64,000 bases of DNA from G958296245 sp965262055 (GCA_965262055.1 CBDHEI010000002.1:3540666-3604665), one strand, 5' to 3'; shown: positions 34,552 through 42,867, counted from the first letter of the stretch. Made by a program: numbers and translations. The notes: a model not told the origin generated them from the letters alone.

Positions 34552-35784
34552 ATGGAGAGACCACAGAGATTGACAGCGGCGTTCGTAGAGAAGATTGACC
34601 AGCCGGGCAGGTACTCTGACGGGCCGGGCAGCCACGGGCTCACTCTGCTGGTACGACCCCGCAAGGACGGGATGTCGAAGAATTGGGCGCAGCAGCTCAG
34701 GGTGACCGGGAAGCTCAGGAGCTTCGGGCTGGGCTCGTTTCCCCAAGTCCGGCTGGCAGAGGCACGGACCGTAGCGACCGAGCAAGCGGCGAAGATCAAA
34801 GAGGCGTTCCCACCATACGCCCGCCGGGTGTCGGCATTCGAGAGACTGCTTGCAGAGGCGGAGGGCAGATCTCTCAGCGTCTACCCGACGTTCGCCGAGG
34901 TCGCGGAACAAGCGCTAGCGTATGACAGCGGCAAGTGGAAGGGCTCCAAGACGGCAGACCAGCGCCGGGGCCTAATCAAGACGTACCTCAACCCCGTGCT
35001 CGGAGACTTGGAGATCGACAGAATCACGTCCGAGCACGTCACCGAGGCCTTGAGGCCCATCTGGAACGAGAAGGCGTCGACGGCCAAGAAGGTGTGGCTG
35101 GCGCTCACAGCCACGTTCAACTACGCAATCGGGCAAGGATGGATTCCCGAAGGCGTCGATCCGCTGCCGCGAGCCAAGATCGGACTCGGACGCCAAGCCG
35201 TCAAGGTGGAACATCGCAAGTCCGTACCCTACGACCGGATAGGCGAGGTCTGGCGCGTCCTGACGGCGACCACGGTGGGCAAGTCTGGCAACATCAGCCG
35301 CGCCCTCCAGTTCATCGTACTCACGGGGGTTCGTAGCTCCGAGGCCACGGGCGCAAGTTGGGCTGAGATCAACATGTCGGACGCCACCTGGACGATCCCG
35401 GCATCTCGAATGAAGGGCGGGCGCGAGCATCGCATCCCGTTGGCACCGGCCGCGCTGGACGTGCTCAGGCGGGCCAAGGATGTGGCCACGTCTCCGTTTC
35501 CGGCCTACGCGTTCATTTTTCCGAACGGCGTTGGGAATGAGATTGACGCTATCACGGCGCTCCGGTTCTTCCACCGCCAGTTTGAGGGCGACTACTCGGT
35601 TCACGGATTTAGGTCGACATTTCAGGATTGGGCCGCCGAACAGACGGACACCCCAGCGGAGATCGTCGAACACGCGTTGGCCCACATGGAGGGCAGCGCG
35701 ACCATCCGGGCCTACCGGCGTACGGACTACTTCGAGAAGCGGCGGGTGCTCATGGAACAGTGGGCTGACTTCGTAACGGCCTAG
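34552..35784 (+). CDS. Tyrosine integrase (P4/DUF4102 type)
   Basis: ATG 34552 with AAGGAG upstream gives 410 residues. The N-terminal arm-binding domain has DGPGSHGLTLLV and SFGLGSFPQVRLAEAR, typical of DUF4102. The SAM-like core-binding domain is at about 105-195. Catalytic residues: Arg in TGVRSSEATG, His and Arg in VHGFRSTFQDW, second His in HALAHMEG, and nucleophile Tyr in RRTDYFEKR. It integrates and excises island B, usually at a tRNA gene, though none is visible here. A good intrinsic terminator follows. Confidence 0.92.
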   Translation: MERPQRLTAAFVEKIDQPGRYSDGPGSHGLTLLVRPRKDGMSKNWAQQLRVTGKLRSFGLGSFPQVRLAEARTVATEQAAKIKEAFPPYARRVSAFERLLAEAEGRSLSVYPTFAEVAEQALAYDSGKWKGSKTADQRRGLIKTYLNPVLGDLEIDRITSEHVTEALRPIWNEKASTAKKVWLALTATFNYAIGQGWIPEGVDPLPRAKIGLGRQAVKVEHRKSVPYDRIGEVWRVLTATTVGKSGNISRALQFIVLTGVRSSEATGASWAEINMSDATWTIPASRMKGGREHRIPLAPAALDVLRRAKDVATSPFPAYAFIFPNGVGNEIDAITALRFFHRQFEGDYSVHGFRSTFQDWAAEQTDTPAEIVEHALAHMEGSATIRAYRRTDYFEKRRVLMEQWADFVTA

Positions 35785-35810
35785 ACCTTCACCCCTCGAC
35801 CGACGCCACA

Positions 35811-35839
35811 GACGGCGGGCTGACCATCGGCCCGCCGTC
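35811..35839 (+). terminator. Intrinsic terminator after the integrase
   Basis: GACGGCGGGC (35811-35820) and GCCCGCCGTC (35830-35839) form a perfect 10-bp stem with a 9-base loop, followed by TTCTGTTGTGT. It separates integrase transcription from the small-gene operon. Confidence 0.8.
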
Positions 35840-35846
35840 TTCTGTT

Positions 35847-36398
35847 GTGTACCCACATTCGTACGTACTCAGAGGGGAAGACCACTCCGGCGCGGCTCAC
35901 TTCTCAGATACGCGCTCCGGGGCGTATGGGGGTTGCGCCTCAACGAGGGTTGAGAAGGCCCGCGAGAAGGTGCTGGTGCTGCTCGAACAGCAGGGGGAGA
36001 CTGACCCGGGACTGTCACCCGATGTTATCTACGCCGATCATGAGCGGGCGGGTACGCTGCAAGAGGAACTTCCCACACGCGCCAAAGTGCGTGTCGCTAT
36101 CCTGAACCGTCAGGCCCAAGGTCTACGCCTGTTCCTGGAGGCCCTGCAGCAGGAACAGCTCACCGTCGAAGAGGTCGAGGTGCTCGGTGGGGCCGGGTAC
36201 CTCACGAAGCTGTTCGCGCAGGGAACAGCCAAAGCGGACTTCCCCGTAGAGGCGGCGGACGCCGACACCTTCGTAGGCATCGTCAAGGTGATGCGCCTCG
36301 AAGCGCGGGAAACACTGGCGGCGCGCAGGACCAGGTGGCAGCGGGCTATCGACGGGGTGAAGCAGGTGATCTCGCCGCGGCCCAAGGAGGTGAACTAG
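35847..36398 (+). CDS. Hypothetical helical island protein
   Basis: The frame is open from 35847, but the true start is unclear; protein-like sequence begins around EKAREKVLVLLEQQGETDPG. The rest is helical and charged (LFLEALQQEQLTVEEVEVLG, VKVMRLEARETLAARRTRW). No known domain recognised. The frame lies directly after the integrase terminator and is the first gene of the small-gene run. Confidence 0.5.
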   Translation: MYPHSYVLRGEDHSGAAHFSDTRSGAYGGCASTRVEKAREKVLVLLEQQGETDPGLSPDVIYADHERAGTLQEELPTRAKVRVAILNRQAQGLRLFLEALQQEQLTVEEVEVLGGAGYLTKLFAQGTAKADFPVEAADADTFVGIVKVMRLEARETLAARRTRWQRAIDGVKQVISPRPKEVN

Positions 36399-36436
36399 CC
36401 AGTGGGTTTCATTGGCCAGCCGGAAGGGGGTGACGC

Positions 36437-36724
36437 ATGATGCAGCATCTCGGGGAGGCCACCATGGTGCAGCGATCCGGCGACTCGCTCTGTGGCCGGC
36501 CCGCTGTGTGGCCGCCGAGTCCCGACGACCTGGACGACCCTCAGGACCTTTATCGAGAGGCAGCGGCCCAGCGGGACTCACGCGGGTACTTCTACCTGGC
36601 GCTTGGGTGTCGGCGGGCCGTTCGGATTCGGCGTCGGCTCGTCGTATTCTTCGGGCGGAACGCATGGGGCCGGGCGGCGAAGGCGGCGCGCCAGTGGAAT
36701 CAGGCGCGGAAGGCCAAGGCATGA
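36437..36724 (+). CDS. Hypothetical Arg-rich island protein
   Basis: A 95-residue protein starting MMQHLGEATMV behind GGGGGTGACGC. It has an acidic segment (PSPDDLDDPQDLYREAAAQR) and a basic C-terminal helix (GRAAKAARQWNQARKAKA). Its TGA overlaps a downstream ATG (ATGA at 36721), whose short frame leads into the degraded segment shared with island A. Confidence 0.5.
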   Translation: MMQHLGEATMVQRSGDSLCGRPAVWPPSPDDLDDPQDLYREAAAQRDSRGYFYLALGCRRAVRIRRRLVVFFGRNAWGRAAKAARQWNQARKAKA

Positions 36725-36756
36725 CCTACCGCCCGGCTCGACCGGCGGGGCGGCGC

Positions 36757-36850
36757 GGGCGGTGCAGGCCACCGAGGACGCCCGAGAGAGGGCTCAGGCG
36801 CAGCTACTAAAAGCGGGGCGCGGCCCTGCAGCAGCTTGCAATCAGGGGGT
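36757..36850 (+). pseudogene. 3' remnant of the gene at 22130-22482
   Basis: This segment is nearly identical to 22384-22480 (VQATEDARERAQAQLL), but small insertions around 36808 break the frame. It marks the left edge of the 490-bp block that islands A and B share in direct orientation. Confidence 0.6.
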
Positions 36851-36857
36851 GAAGTCA

Positions 36858-37187
36858 ATGGCAAAGGACGAAGCGAGAATTATCCGAGCGAGTTACGTTC
36901 CTCTCACGCGGCGGCCAAAATTCTGGCTGCCTGAACCCTTCCAGATGGAATGTCCGTCGGACTGGCGGCGTGGTGTGGTAGTCGCGTGGAGCTCGGAGCC
37001 GTCGCCGGGGTACTGCTACCTTCAACTGCTGGGTACGGACCGCGCCGTGACGGTCGCGGGGCATCGCGTGATGTTCGGAGGCCGGAACGCACCGCAACGC
37101 GCGATACGACCGGTCGGGTTGTGGCACCGGCGGCGGGCGCCATGGCGGACCGTCTACGAGATGCTTGAGCGGAAGGAAGCGGCATGA
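36858..37187 (+). CDS. Hypothetical island protein, intact copy B
   Basis: A 109-residue protein starting MAKDEARIIRAS with the leader GGGGGTGAAGTCA. It contains the Trp-rich CPSDWRRGVVVAWSSEPSPG and a C-terminal basic helix. Copy A at 22488 has a stop codon in the middle. Function unknown. The stop is fused to the next start (ATGA). Confidence 0.6.
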   Translation: MAKDEARIIRASYVPLTRRPKFWLPEPFQMECPSDWRRGVVVAWSSEPSPGYCYLQLLGTDRAVTVAGHRVMFGGRNAPQRAIRPVGLWHRRRAPWRTVYEMLERKEAA

Positions 37188-37336
37188 CCTACCGCCAGCC
37201 TGAGACGTGTCCGCGCTGCCGCGGCGCGGTTCGCCAGCTTTGGGACCGGCGGGGCGGCGCGCTCGACGCCGACCGGGAACTGGGCGGCCTGGAGGCCGAC
37301 ATGAAGGCTCTGAGAGAGAAGGAGAAGATGCAATGA
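37184..37336 (+). CDS. Recombinant 50-residue CxxC protein
   Basis: Residues 1-21 (MTYRQPETCPRCRGAVRQLW) equal the start of the zinc-ribbon gene at 22814, then the sequence switches to a different charged helix (LGGLEADMKALREKEKMQ). The switch at DNA 37246 is the right border of the direct A/B block. Only one CxxC pair remains, so the zinc site is probably lost. It begins at an ATGA overlap. Confidence 0.5.
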   Translation: MTYRQPETCPRCRGAVRQLWDRRGGALDADRELGGLEADMKALREKEKMQ

Positions 37337-37355
37337 GAAAAAACCCGAACCATGG

Positions 37356-37823
37356 ATGCTATTTCTGCTCTTGTTCGTTCTCTTCTTGTTCGTAATGTCT
37401 TTCTACCTCGTGGACGCCGCGACGGGCAAGGCCGCTGAGCGAGCCGCGCCGAGGTTCGGCGGCGTCCAAGACGTAACGAGGCAGGTCTGTGTGGACACCG
37501 CGACCACGACCCGGTCGCTTTTGTTCGACGGCGACGAGATCATGGTCGGTCCAGTCATCGCGACAGACCCAAACGGTGATACTGTCTCCCACTCCCTGGG
37601 CCGCGCCGGCGACAGCCCGGCCTATGCTTTCTTCGACATCGCGACCAGCACCGGGCAGCTATCGGTCTCGCCGATCGGGGCCGACGACGACGTTGGGCTG
37701 GGCATCGGCTTGTACGACCTTCGCGTCGTGGCTTCCGACGGCGGCCTCGTGCAAGGCGAGGTAGGCGTGACGGTCCAGGTGCGGAAAATAGCTTCCCGCG
37801 CGGGTGATGGGACGTGCCCATGA
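37356..37823 (+). CDS. Membrane-anchored cadherin-like domain protein
   Basis: A 155-residue protein whose first 22 residues (MLFLLLFVLFLFVMSFYLVD) are a strong membrane anchor or signal. The rest has the pattern of a single cadherin-like domain: DGDEIMVGPVIATDPNGDTV, FFDIATSTGQLSV and YDLRVVASDGG. A surface adhesion or phage-exclusion role is possible. It is the only obviously exported protein of the island. The next gene starts inside its stop (ATGA). Confidence 0.6.
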   Translation: MLFLLLFVLFLFVMSFYLVDAATGKAAERAAPRFGGVQDVTRQVCVDTATTTRSLLFDGDEIMVGPVIATDPNGDTVSHSLGRAGDSPAYAFFDIATSTGQLSVSPIGADDDVGLGIGLYDLRVVASDGGLVQGEVGVTVQVRKIASRAGDGTCP

Positions 37824-37948
37824 CCGGCCACGATGAGACATTCGCGGTCGAGGCGGACGCCGGGAGGCTGCCCGTCCGGGCGCTGACCGCCTGGCTGAAT
37901 TGGTTGAGAAGCCAAAAAGGAGGTTGCCATGACTCACGATCACGATGA
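37820..37948 (+). CDS. Coupled 42-residue ORF
   Basis: The frame opens at the ATGA overlap with the cadherin-like gene and reads MTGHDETFAVEADAGRLPVR, then LTAWLNWLRSQKGG. It overlaps the start of the next gene by 20 bp and contains its ribosome site. Support comes mainly from the coupled start. Confidence 0.35.
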   Translation: MTGHDETFAVEADAGRLPVRALTAWLNWLRSQKGGCHDSRSR

Positions 37949-38279
37949 AGGGCGGCTCACCCGGGCGACGTGCCCGGAGTGCACCTACAAAGACGGATAT
38001 ATCCGGGGCAGGCACGAAAAGGAGGCGTTGGTTACGGTTGCGTCCGTACTCGACGCAATGGAAGAGGGTGCGGGGGAGTTCGCGGTGGCCGCGATTCTGG
38101 TTTTGGCCCTCAGGTTCGTCGCGGGCTGGGTTGAGCTTGCGGCGCTGGAGTTAGGCAGTGGCCTCGTTTTCGTCGGCGTCGCGGCCGCAGCGGCCACGGG
38201 CTGGAGCCTTCGGCTATGGCGGTGGGCTCGACGCGGCCAGAGCATCAACCGCGGGGGGGTCGAGGGGGGGGAACCGTGA
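37929..38279 (+). CDS. Small two-helix membrane protein with CxxC
   Basis: A 116-residue protein with a strong AAAAAGGAGG site. It starts MTHDHDEGRLTRATCPECTY, then has two hydrophobic segments (AVAAILVLALRFVAGWVELA and LVFVGVAAAAATGWSLRLW) and a basic tail. Holin-like topology is possible, but size and context do not settle this. Confidence 0.55.
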   Translation: MTHDHDEGRLTRATCPECTYKDGYIRGRHEKEALVTVASVLDAMEEGAGEFAVAAILVLALRFVAGWVELAALELGSGLVFVGVAAAAATGWSLRLWRWARRGQSINRGGVEGGEP

Positions 38280-38418
38280 CCGTGGGGGCGCTGGCATGGG
38301 CTAGGGCCGACGAAAGCCGCTCGGTGGTGTCCCACATGGTCGTAGGCCGTTGGCACCCCTCTACGGCTCGCAGGCTAGGGCGTAGGGTGTATATGGGCGG
38401 ACAGGGGGTGAGGTGTAC

Positions 38419-38589
38419 ATGGTTCAATCAGGGCAGGACTCGTGCAGGATGTGCGGCGACCAGATCTCGCGTGAGCGGCTACAGCGGTGGGCCTGGGCCG
38501 TGACGTGCGGCCGCCAGTGCAGCGATGCAAACACAGCCGAGTCCGGACGGCGGGCGTACAGGCGGCGTAGCCGACAGGAAAGAGCATGA
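38419..38589 (+). CDS. 56-residue zinc-finger-like protein
   Basis: ATG 38419 follows GGGGGTGAGG and gives DSCRMCGDQISRERLQRWAW then CGRQCSDANTAE and a basic tail: two Cys pairs of treble-clef appearance. The stop overlaps the next ATG (ATGA at 38586). A competing frame from GTG 38276 to 38503 overlaps it and looks less protein-like. Confidence 0.55.
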   Translation: MVQSGQDSCRMCGDQISRERLQRWAWAVTCGRQCSDANTAESGRRAYRRRSRQERA

Positions 38590-38855
38590 TCGAGGCGTAC
38601 ACCCGCGACGAGCTGGACCGCTCGATCGAGGCGGCGTTCCGGGCGGGATTCGGCAACGCCCTAGCCGAGCTGGACGGCGATCTGCAGCCGTTCGGCCACG
38701 GGCGTAGGCGGCGGTGTTGTGCGCCATGCGCGGTATTGGCGAACGCGACGGCCAAGTTTCAGGACGGGGCTTATCCGTGGGCTTTGCCGCCAACTGTCGA
38801 GACTCTGGAAGCCGTCCAGAAACACCGTGCATGCCTTGAAATGGGAAGGAGCTGA
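38586..38855 (+). CDS. Hypothetical island protein
   Basis: An 89-residue protein beginning at the ATGA overlap. It has an acidic helix (DELDRSIEAAFRAGFGNALA) and a CCAPC cluster. Helical C-terminus (VETLEAVQKHRACLEMGRS). No family recognised. Confidence 0.5.
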   Translation: MIEAYTRDELDRSIEAAFRAGFGNALAELDGDLQPFGHGRRRRCCAPCAVLANATAKFQDGAYPWALPPTVETLEAVQKHRACLEMGRS

Positions 38856-38886
38856 CAATGATAGACGCGGTGTCTGAGACGGCAAA

Positions 38887-39273
38887 TTGTCAGAGGATTG
38901 CTGCCGGAGTCTGGCAGAGTGGTACGCGTATGTGGCCGCACTGAACGTCCACGCCGTGCGAGCCGGGTATGGGCTTCGCAAGCCTACGCCATACAGGACA
39001 CGCGATCCGGTAGTCGAGTACGGGTTTTCGCTCGGCAAGGTGGTGTTCCGTGTTGAGCGTGGGGGTGTCGCGGTCTACTCCCCGCTTTCGGCCCGTGAGT
39101 ATGCGAACTACCACGGGCTAGAGCTCCGCTTCGCCAAGGGGCTGATGGTGATCACGCAACTGGTGGAGCTGGAGGGGCGGTACCTCACGGACGCCGAGAT
39201 GGTTGAAGAGTTGCAGCTCACAGGGTTCCTTGACGACATCGATGACCTCTCGCCGGGAAGGTCGGCGGAGTGA
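38887..39273 (+). CDS. Hypothetical island protein, copy B
   Basis: A 128-codon frame from TTG 38887 (start uncertain; no strong ribosome site). The conserved half, SAREYANYHGLELRFAKGLM then LEGRYLTDAEMVEEL, is shared with the truncated copy at 24127-24440. The copies differ by scattered substitutions, most of them conservative, which suggests both were under selection before decay. The stop is coupled to the next gene (GTGA). Confidence 0.55.
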   Translation: MSEDCCRSLAEWYAYVAALNVHAVRAGYGLRKPTPYRTRDPVVEYGFSLGKVVFRVERGGVAVYSPLSAREYANYHGLELRFAKGLMVITQLVELEGRYLTDAEMVEELQLTGFLDDIDDLSPGRSAE

Positions 39274-39479
39274 CAGGCGCGAAGGCTCGAAGGGTCCTGT
39301 GCGTTGTCTGCCGCTGCCGCATCTCAGAGGCCAGACGGCAGAGGTTCCCCACGGCGATCACCTGCGCCGCGGGGTGCAGCCGGTATCACCGCAAGGAGCT
39401 CAGCCGCCGCACGAGCCGCCGCCACTACCGACGGCATCACCAGCGCCGCCGACTCGGAGGGTTCGCCGGCCCAGGGTAG
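39270..39479 (+). CDS. Cys-rich basic small protein, copy B
   Basis: A 69-residue protein started by GTG in the GTGA overlap. CVVCRCRISEARRQR and CAAGCSRYHRKELSRRTSRR suggest a zinc knuckle with a basic arm. Copy A at 23921-24130 differs in only one or two positions in this part, so this is one of the most conserved island genes. Confidence 0.55.
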   Translation: MTGAKARRVLCVVCRCRISEARRQRFPTAITCAAGCSRYHRKELSRRTSRRHYRRHHQRRRLGGFAGPG

Positions 39480-39515
39480 CCCCCCCAGGGGCCATCGGCG
39501 TGGTGCCAGGAAATA

Positions 39516-39545
39516 TCTCTCTAATATATATAATATCCTCGCTCT
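39516..39545 (+). promoter_or_regulatory. AT-rich promoter-like block (copy B)
   Basis: The stretch CTCTAATATATATAATATCC stands out in G+C-rich DNA and is conserved in the inverted copy at 23855-23885. A -10 (TATAAT) is obvious; the -35 is not. It would drive the HTH gene and the downstream frame. Confidence 0.45.
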
Positions 39546-39671
39546 TAGGCTCAAACACAAACATTTTGTATCTGGAAGCAGGAGATAAGATGTGCATGAG
39601 CGAGCATACACGTCACGCGGACAGGGTTGACAATATGTACCCAAGATGTGCAACGGGAGGTGAACGAACCA

Positions 39672-39917
39672 ATGAGGAGACGACGACTATCAGCGGGGGA
39701 GATCAGCGCGATGAGGAGGTTGTTCGACGCCGGACACCCGATCACAGACCTGATGCGGACAACGTCCACCGTGAAGGTCGCGAGTCGGATATGTAACCGC
39801 AAGACCTATGTGGACGTGCGGGATGACTTGGGAACGATTCTACCGCCGACGCCCGTCCCGGAGACCGACCTTGTGGAGGTCGCGGCGCGTAGGCTATCGG
39901 GTGCGCGGTCTAGGTAA
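39672..39917 (+). CDS. Small HTH-like regulator of the island
   Basis: ATG 39672 with GGAGGTGA gives 81 residues. The start MRRRRLSAGEISAMRRLFDA and GHPITDLMRTTSTVKVASRI resemble a resolvase-type HTH, but the turn region differs from copy A by a 4-bp deletion, so the recognition helix may be altered here. The stop overlaps the next gene by 17 bp. A role in island control is likely by position. Confidence 0.5.
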   Translation: MRRRRLSAGEISAMRRLFDAGHPITDLMRTTSTVKVASRICNRKTYVDVRDDLGTILPPTPVPETDLVEVAARRLSGARSR

Positions 39918-40233
39918 GGCCCGCCCGCTTACGCCGGACGACGGTCACGAGGGCTCTACTCTCGACGGCAAGCGCGCCCATGCCCTGAGGCTGGGCAACG
40001 ATACCGGAGACACGCAGACGCCCCCCGCGGTCGGCGATGTGGCCCCCATCGATGGCCAGGTCCATGAGCTGGCCGCGCCGGCGGAGGCTGCGCCCATCGA
40101 GGTGGCCGCACCGGCCGACGCCCTGGCGGAGCCGCTAGGACCCCTGCCCAAGCCCAAGGCCCGACGGACGTGCGTAAACGACCACCCCCGTTATGCGCTA
40201 AGCGTGTTCGGCTGCTCGCTGTGTCCGCGGTGA
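39901..40233 (+). CDS. Hypothetical Pro/Ala-rich protein with Cys-rich end
   Basis: GTG 39901 lies within the preceding gene's 3' end. The 110-residue product has a disordered Pro/Ala middle (VHELAAPAEAAPIEVAAPAD) and ends CVNDHPRYALSVFGCSLCPR, a possible zinc site. Copy A lacks this end. It is the last recognisable gene of island B. Confidence 0.5.
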   Translation: MRGLGKARPLTPDDGHEGSTLDGKRAHALRLGNDTGDTQTPPAVGDVAPIDGQVHELAAPAEAAPIEVAAPADALAEPLGPLPKPKARRTCVNDHPRYALSVFGCSLCPR

Positions 40234-40451
40234 CGGATTCGACGGCTCTCGCCTCGACACCCGCAGAGCCTGTCTAACCCCTCGCGGCCATACCAGGACA
40301 CCACCGAGGGCGTTTCGCCCGCCCCAGCCCTACCAGCGACGCAGCGCGCGCCGGGCTCGCTGTATACTCCGGGGCGGCGGCGTTCCGAAGGGACGTAGAG
40401 ACACGTCACCGGAAGACACACGCACGCCGTGCCGCCGTCACGGGCACACTG

Positions 40452-40573
40452 ATGCGGACATTCGCTCGGACATCGATCTTGGTGGTCGCGGCCTGCCTCG
40501 CCGGTTTCATCACGCTGCGGGCCGTCACCCCGCTGGAGCCGCGAGCGCAACACACGGTGCGGCTATGTGTTGA
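40452..40573 (+). pseudogene. N-terminus of a secreted or membrane protein, cut by an IS
   Basis: The frame MRTFARTSILVVAACLAGFI has a basic start and hydrophobic core (signal peptide or anchor), then LRAVTPLEPRAQ. At 40574 it enters the IS1380-like element and stops within it at 40637. The rest of the gene is not recognisable on the right side of the element, so adjacent deletion probably occurred. Confidence 0.5.
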
Positions 40574-42321
40574 CCCACATTTCCCATATCAACCCTGCAG
40601 GGCTTGCCGTAATCAGCAACGGAACTACCCGATGTAGCCGCATAGCAGAGCACAGTGGTGATCATGAGTGCTAGACTGGTCGTGAGAAACTGCTTTAGAT
40701 CTTGATAACGTACCCACTCTGGAGGCACCCAATGGGTGAAAGCACAAACCTCCGCGCCAAGCTCCGTTTCGACCGATGTGTACGGTTGGAGTTCCACGGT
40801 GCCACTATTACCTCAGACGCCGGACTGTTGGCCTGTCGCGAGCTGGATGATGCGCTGGGACTGACGGAGACGACGAATGAGTGTCTGCAGGAGAGTCGGG
40901 GCGGTCGCAACGTGCAGCACCGATTGGTGGGCCTTCTCAGGCAGTCGGTGTACAGTCGTCTGGCGGGCTACGAGGATACCAACGACGCTGAACGGTTGGC
41001 CGACGATCCGACGATGCGGGTAGTCGTTGGACGGCGAGGTGGTCCTGAGAGACCGGCCGCCAGCACCAACACCATGAGCCGGTTCGAGACCGAGGTGCTT
41101 ACCCAAGACGGCAACGTAGAAGGGTTGGGCCGACTGAACGCTAAGTGGGTGGATGGAGCTATGTCCCGCACGCCGCACCGGCGGGTGATCTTGGACATGG
41201 ACAGTTCGGAGAGTCCGGTACATGGAGAACAGGAGGGAGCATCGTACAACGGTCACTTTGGGAGCACGTGCTATCATCCTTTGTTCGTGTTCAACCAGTT
41301 CGGTGACTGTGAGGGGGCGATGCTCCGTGCGGGGAACGTACATAGCGCGCACAGGTGGCGTGATGTATTGGATCCGATCCTGTCGCGTTACGGGGCGACA
41401 GGAGTGCGACGGTACTTTCGCGCCGACGCCGCATTCGCTAAGCCGGACATCTATGAGTACCTCGAGGAGCGGCACGTCCTTTACGCTATAAGACTCCCCG
41501 GCAACGAGGTGCTGCAACGGGAGATCGCCCCTCTGCTCAGGAGGCCGGTGGGCAGGCCGCCGAAGCGTCCAGTGATCCGATACGACGACTTTTGGTATCG
41601 TGCCGGGAGTTGGGACCGGGCACGGCGGGTGGTGGCCAAGGTGGAGTGGCACAGGGGAGAGCTGTTCCCCCGGGTGGGCTTCATCGTCACGAACATGACG
41701 GCTGGCCCCGAAGGAGTGGTGCGATTCTACAATGGTCGCGGGACAGCCGAGCAGTGGATCAAGGAGGGGAAGTACGCGCTGAACTGGACTCGGCTGTCGT
41801 GCCATCGGTTCGTGGCCAACCGGGTGCGTCTGTCTCTGTTCGTCCTGGCGTACAACCTTGGGAACTTCCTTCGCCGGCTGTGTCTGCCCAAGGCGGTCAA
41901 GCACTGGTCGCTGCGGAGCGTGCAGGTCAAGCTGATCAAGATGGGAGGCCGTCTGGTGCGGCACTCCCGGTGGTTGATCTTTCAGCTGTCCGAGGTGTCG
42001 GTTCCTCGACGGTTGTTCCAGGGAGTGTTGGATCGTATCGGCCGGTTATCGCCGGCGCCAAGCTGAGGGAGGGTACAACCACGATCTTGCCAAGAGGGGG
42101 AGAGCGCTCCAGGGAGTCGCCTTGTCTTCAATGCGCTTTCACCCCACTGGCAGGGGACACGAGGACGATGAAGACGGACAAGAAGGGTGCTCTACGACTG
42201 CAAACGCATCCCTTATCGGATAGACCGGCGATTGACTGGCCTTGCAGGACCTGACTATGATGCTACCATCTCGTTTGGGCTGCCCCTTGAGCCTGAAGAC
42301 TCCCAATATGGGAAATCCCGG
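40574..42321 (+). mobile_element. Complete IS1380-like element (about 1.75 kb)
   Basis: The right end (CCCAATATGGGAAATCCCGG) is fixed by comparison with two truncated copies ending at 539 and 19941. The left end is inferred: CCCACATTTCCCATAT at 40574 shares ATTTCCCATAT with the reverse complement of the right end at equal distance. No target duplication is apparent (TTGA versus CCAT), consistent with rearrangement at one side. It is a second, distinct element from that at 5879 and 32551. Confidence 0.8.
40732..42066 (+). CDS. IS1380-like transposase
   Basis: ATG 40732 with GGAGG gives 444 residues. The N-terminus has FHGATITSDAGLLACRELDD, which is typical of IS1380 transposases, and the DDE residues fall in VILDMDSSESPV, FRADAAFAKPD and the Glu of NGRGTAEQWIKEGK. 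The C-terminal region is the part found in the two truncated copies. The frame is intact, so this copy could supply transposase to the others. Confidence 0.92.
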   Translation: MGESTNLRAKLRFDRCVRLEFHGATITSDAGLLACRELDDALGLTETTNECLQESRGGRNVQHRLVGLLRQSVYSRLAGYEDTNDAERLADDPTMRVVVGRRGGPERPAASTNTMSRFETEVLTQDGNVEGLGRLNAKWVDGAMSRTPHRRVILDMDSSESPVHGEQEGASYNGHFGSTCYHPLFVFNQFGDCEGAMLRAGNVHSAHRWRDVLDPILSRYGATGVRRYFRADAAFAKPDIYEYLEERHVLYAIRLPGNEVLQREIAPLLRRPVGRPPKRPVIRYDDFWYRAGSWDRARRVVAKVEWHRGELFPRVGFIVTNMTAGPEGVVRFYNGRGTAEQWIKEGKYALNWTRLSCHRFVANRVRLSLFVLAYNLGNFLRRLCLPKAVKHWSLRSVQVKLIKMGGRLVRHSRWLIFQLSEVSVPRRLFQGVLDRIGRLSPAPS

Positions 42322-42354
42322 CCATAACGGGCCCCGCGCAAAAGAGTAGGGGAG

Positions 42355-42768
42355 TTGCTAGACCTCGTAACCCTTGAAGGCCGATGCGTCCTGCTTGAGC
42401 CCCTCTCGCTCGACCACGTGCCAGATCTGCTGCGGGCGGCTACTCAGTCAAGAGCGACGTATGACCTCACGGATGTTCCGTCTGACGAGGCTGACATGCG
42501 GCGATACGTGGACAAGGCGCTGTCCGGCAGGGACTCGGGGAATATGTTCCCGTTCGCGACTATCGACCGCGCGACCGGAAGGGTAGTCGGCTCGACTCGG
42601 TTTGGTAATATCGAGTCCTGGAACTGGCCGGTCGGGAACCCCCACCAACGTGGTGAGCACCTGCCAGACGTGGTCGAGATCGGCTGGACTTGGCTCGCGC
42701 CTGATGCTCAGCGAACTGGGATAAACGCCATTACTTGTGTGCGAGGAAGCCCATCGATACGTGCCTAA
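42355..42768 (+). pseudogene. GNAT acetyltransferase (RimJ/RimL-like), C-terminally truncated
   Basis: TTG 42355 after GGGGAG starts LDLVTLEGRCVLLEPLSLDH. The GNAT fold is clear to EIGWTWLAPDAQRTGIN, then the frame becomes unrelated (AITCVRGSPSIRA) and stops. The acetyl-CoA-binding loop and the last strands (about 60 residues) are missing, so it is inactive. The break at about 42722 has no IS end at it. Confidence 0.7.
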
Positions 42769-42867
42769 CGTGACATGCTCCCAAGCCTCAATGCGGTTTG
42801 GAGTATCCCTAGTGAATGCCCGACGCGGTCGTACACAACCTCGACAACAGACCATGAGGTCTACGTC

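Noticed and set aside
38276..38503. GTG-started frame coupled to the two-helix membrane protein
   Set aside because: It overlaps the better supported Cys-pair gene at 38419 by 85 bp and its sequence lacks protein-like features, though the GTGA overlap is suggestive.
34256..40573. Complete prophage
   Set aside because: An integrase and many small genes are present, but no terminase, portal, capsid, tail or lysis gene was recognised, so 'integrative or satellite-like island' is the safer description.
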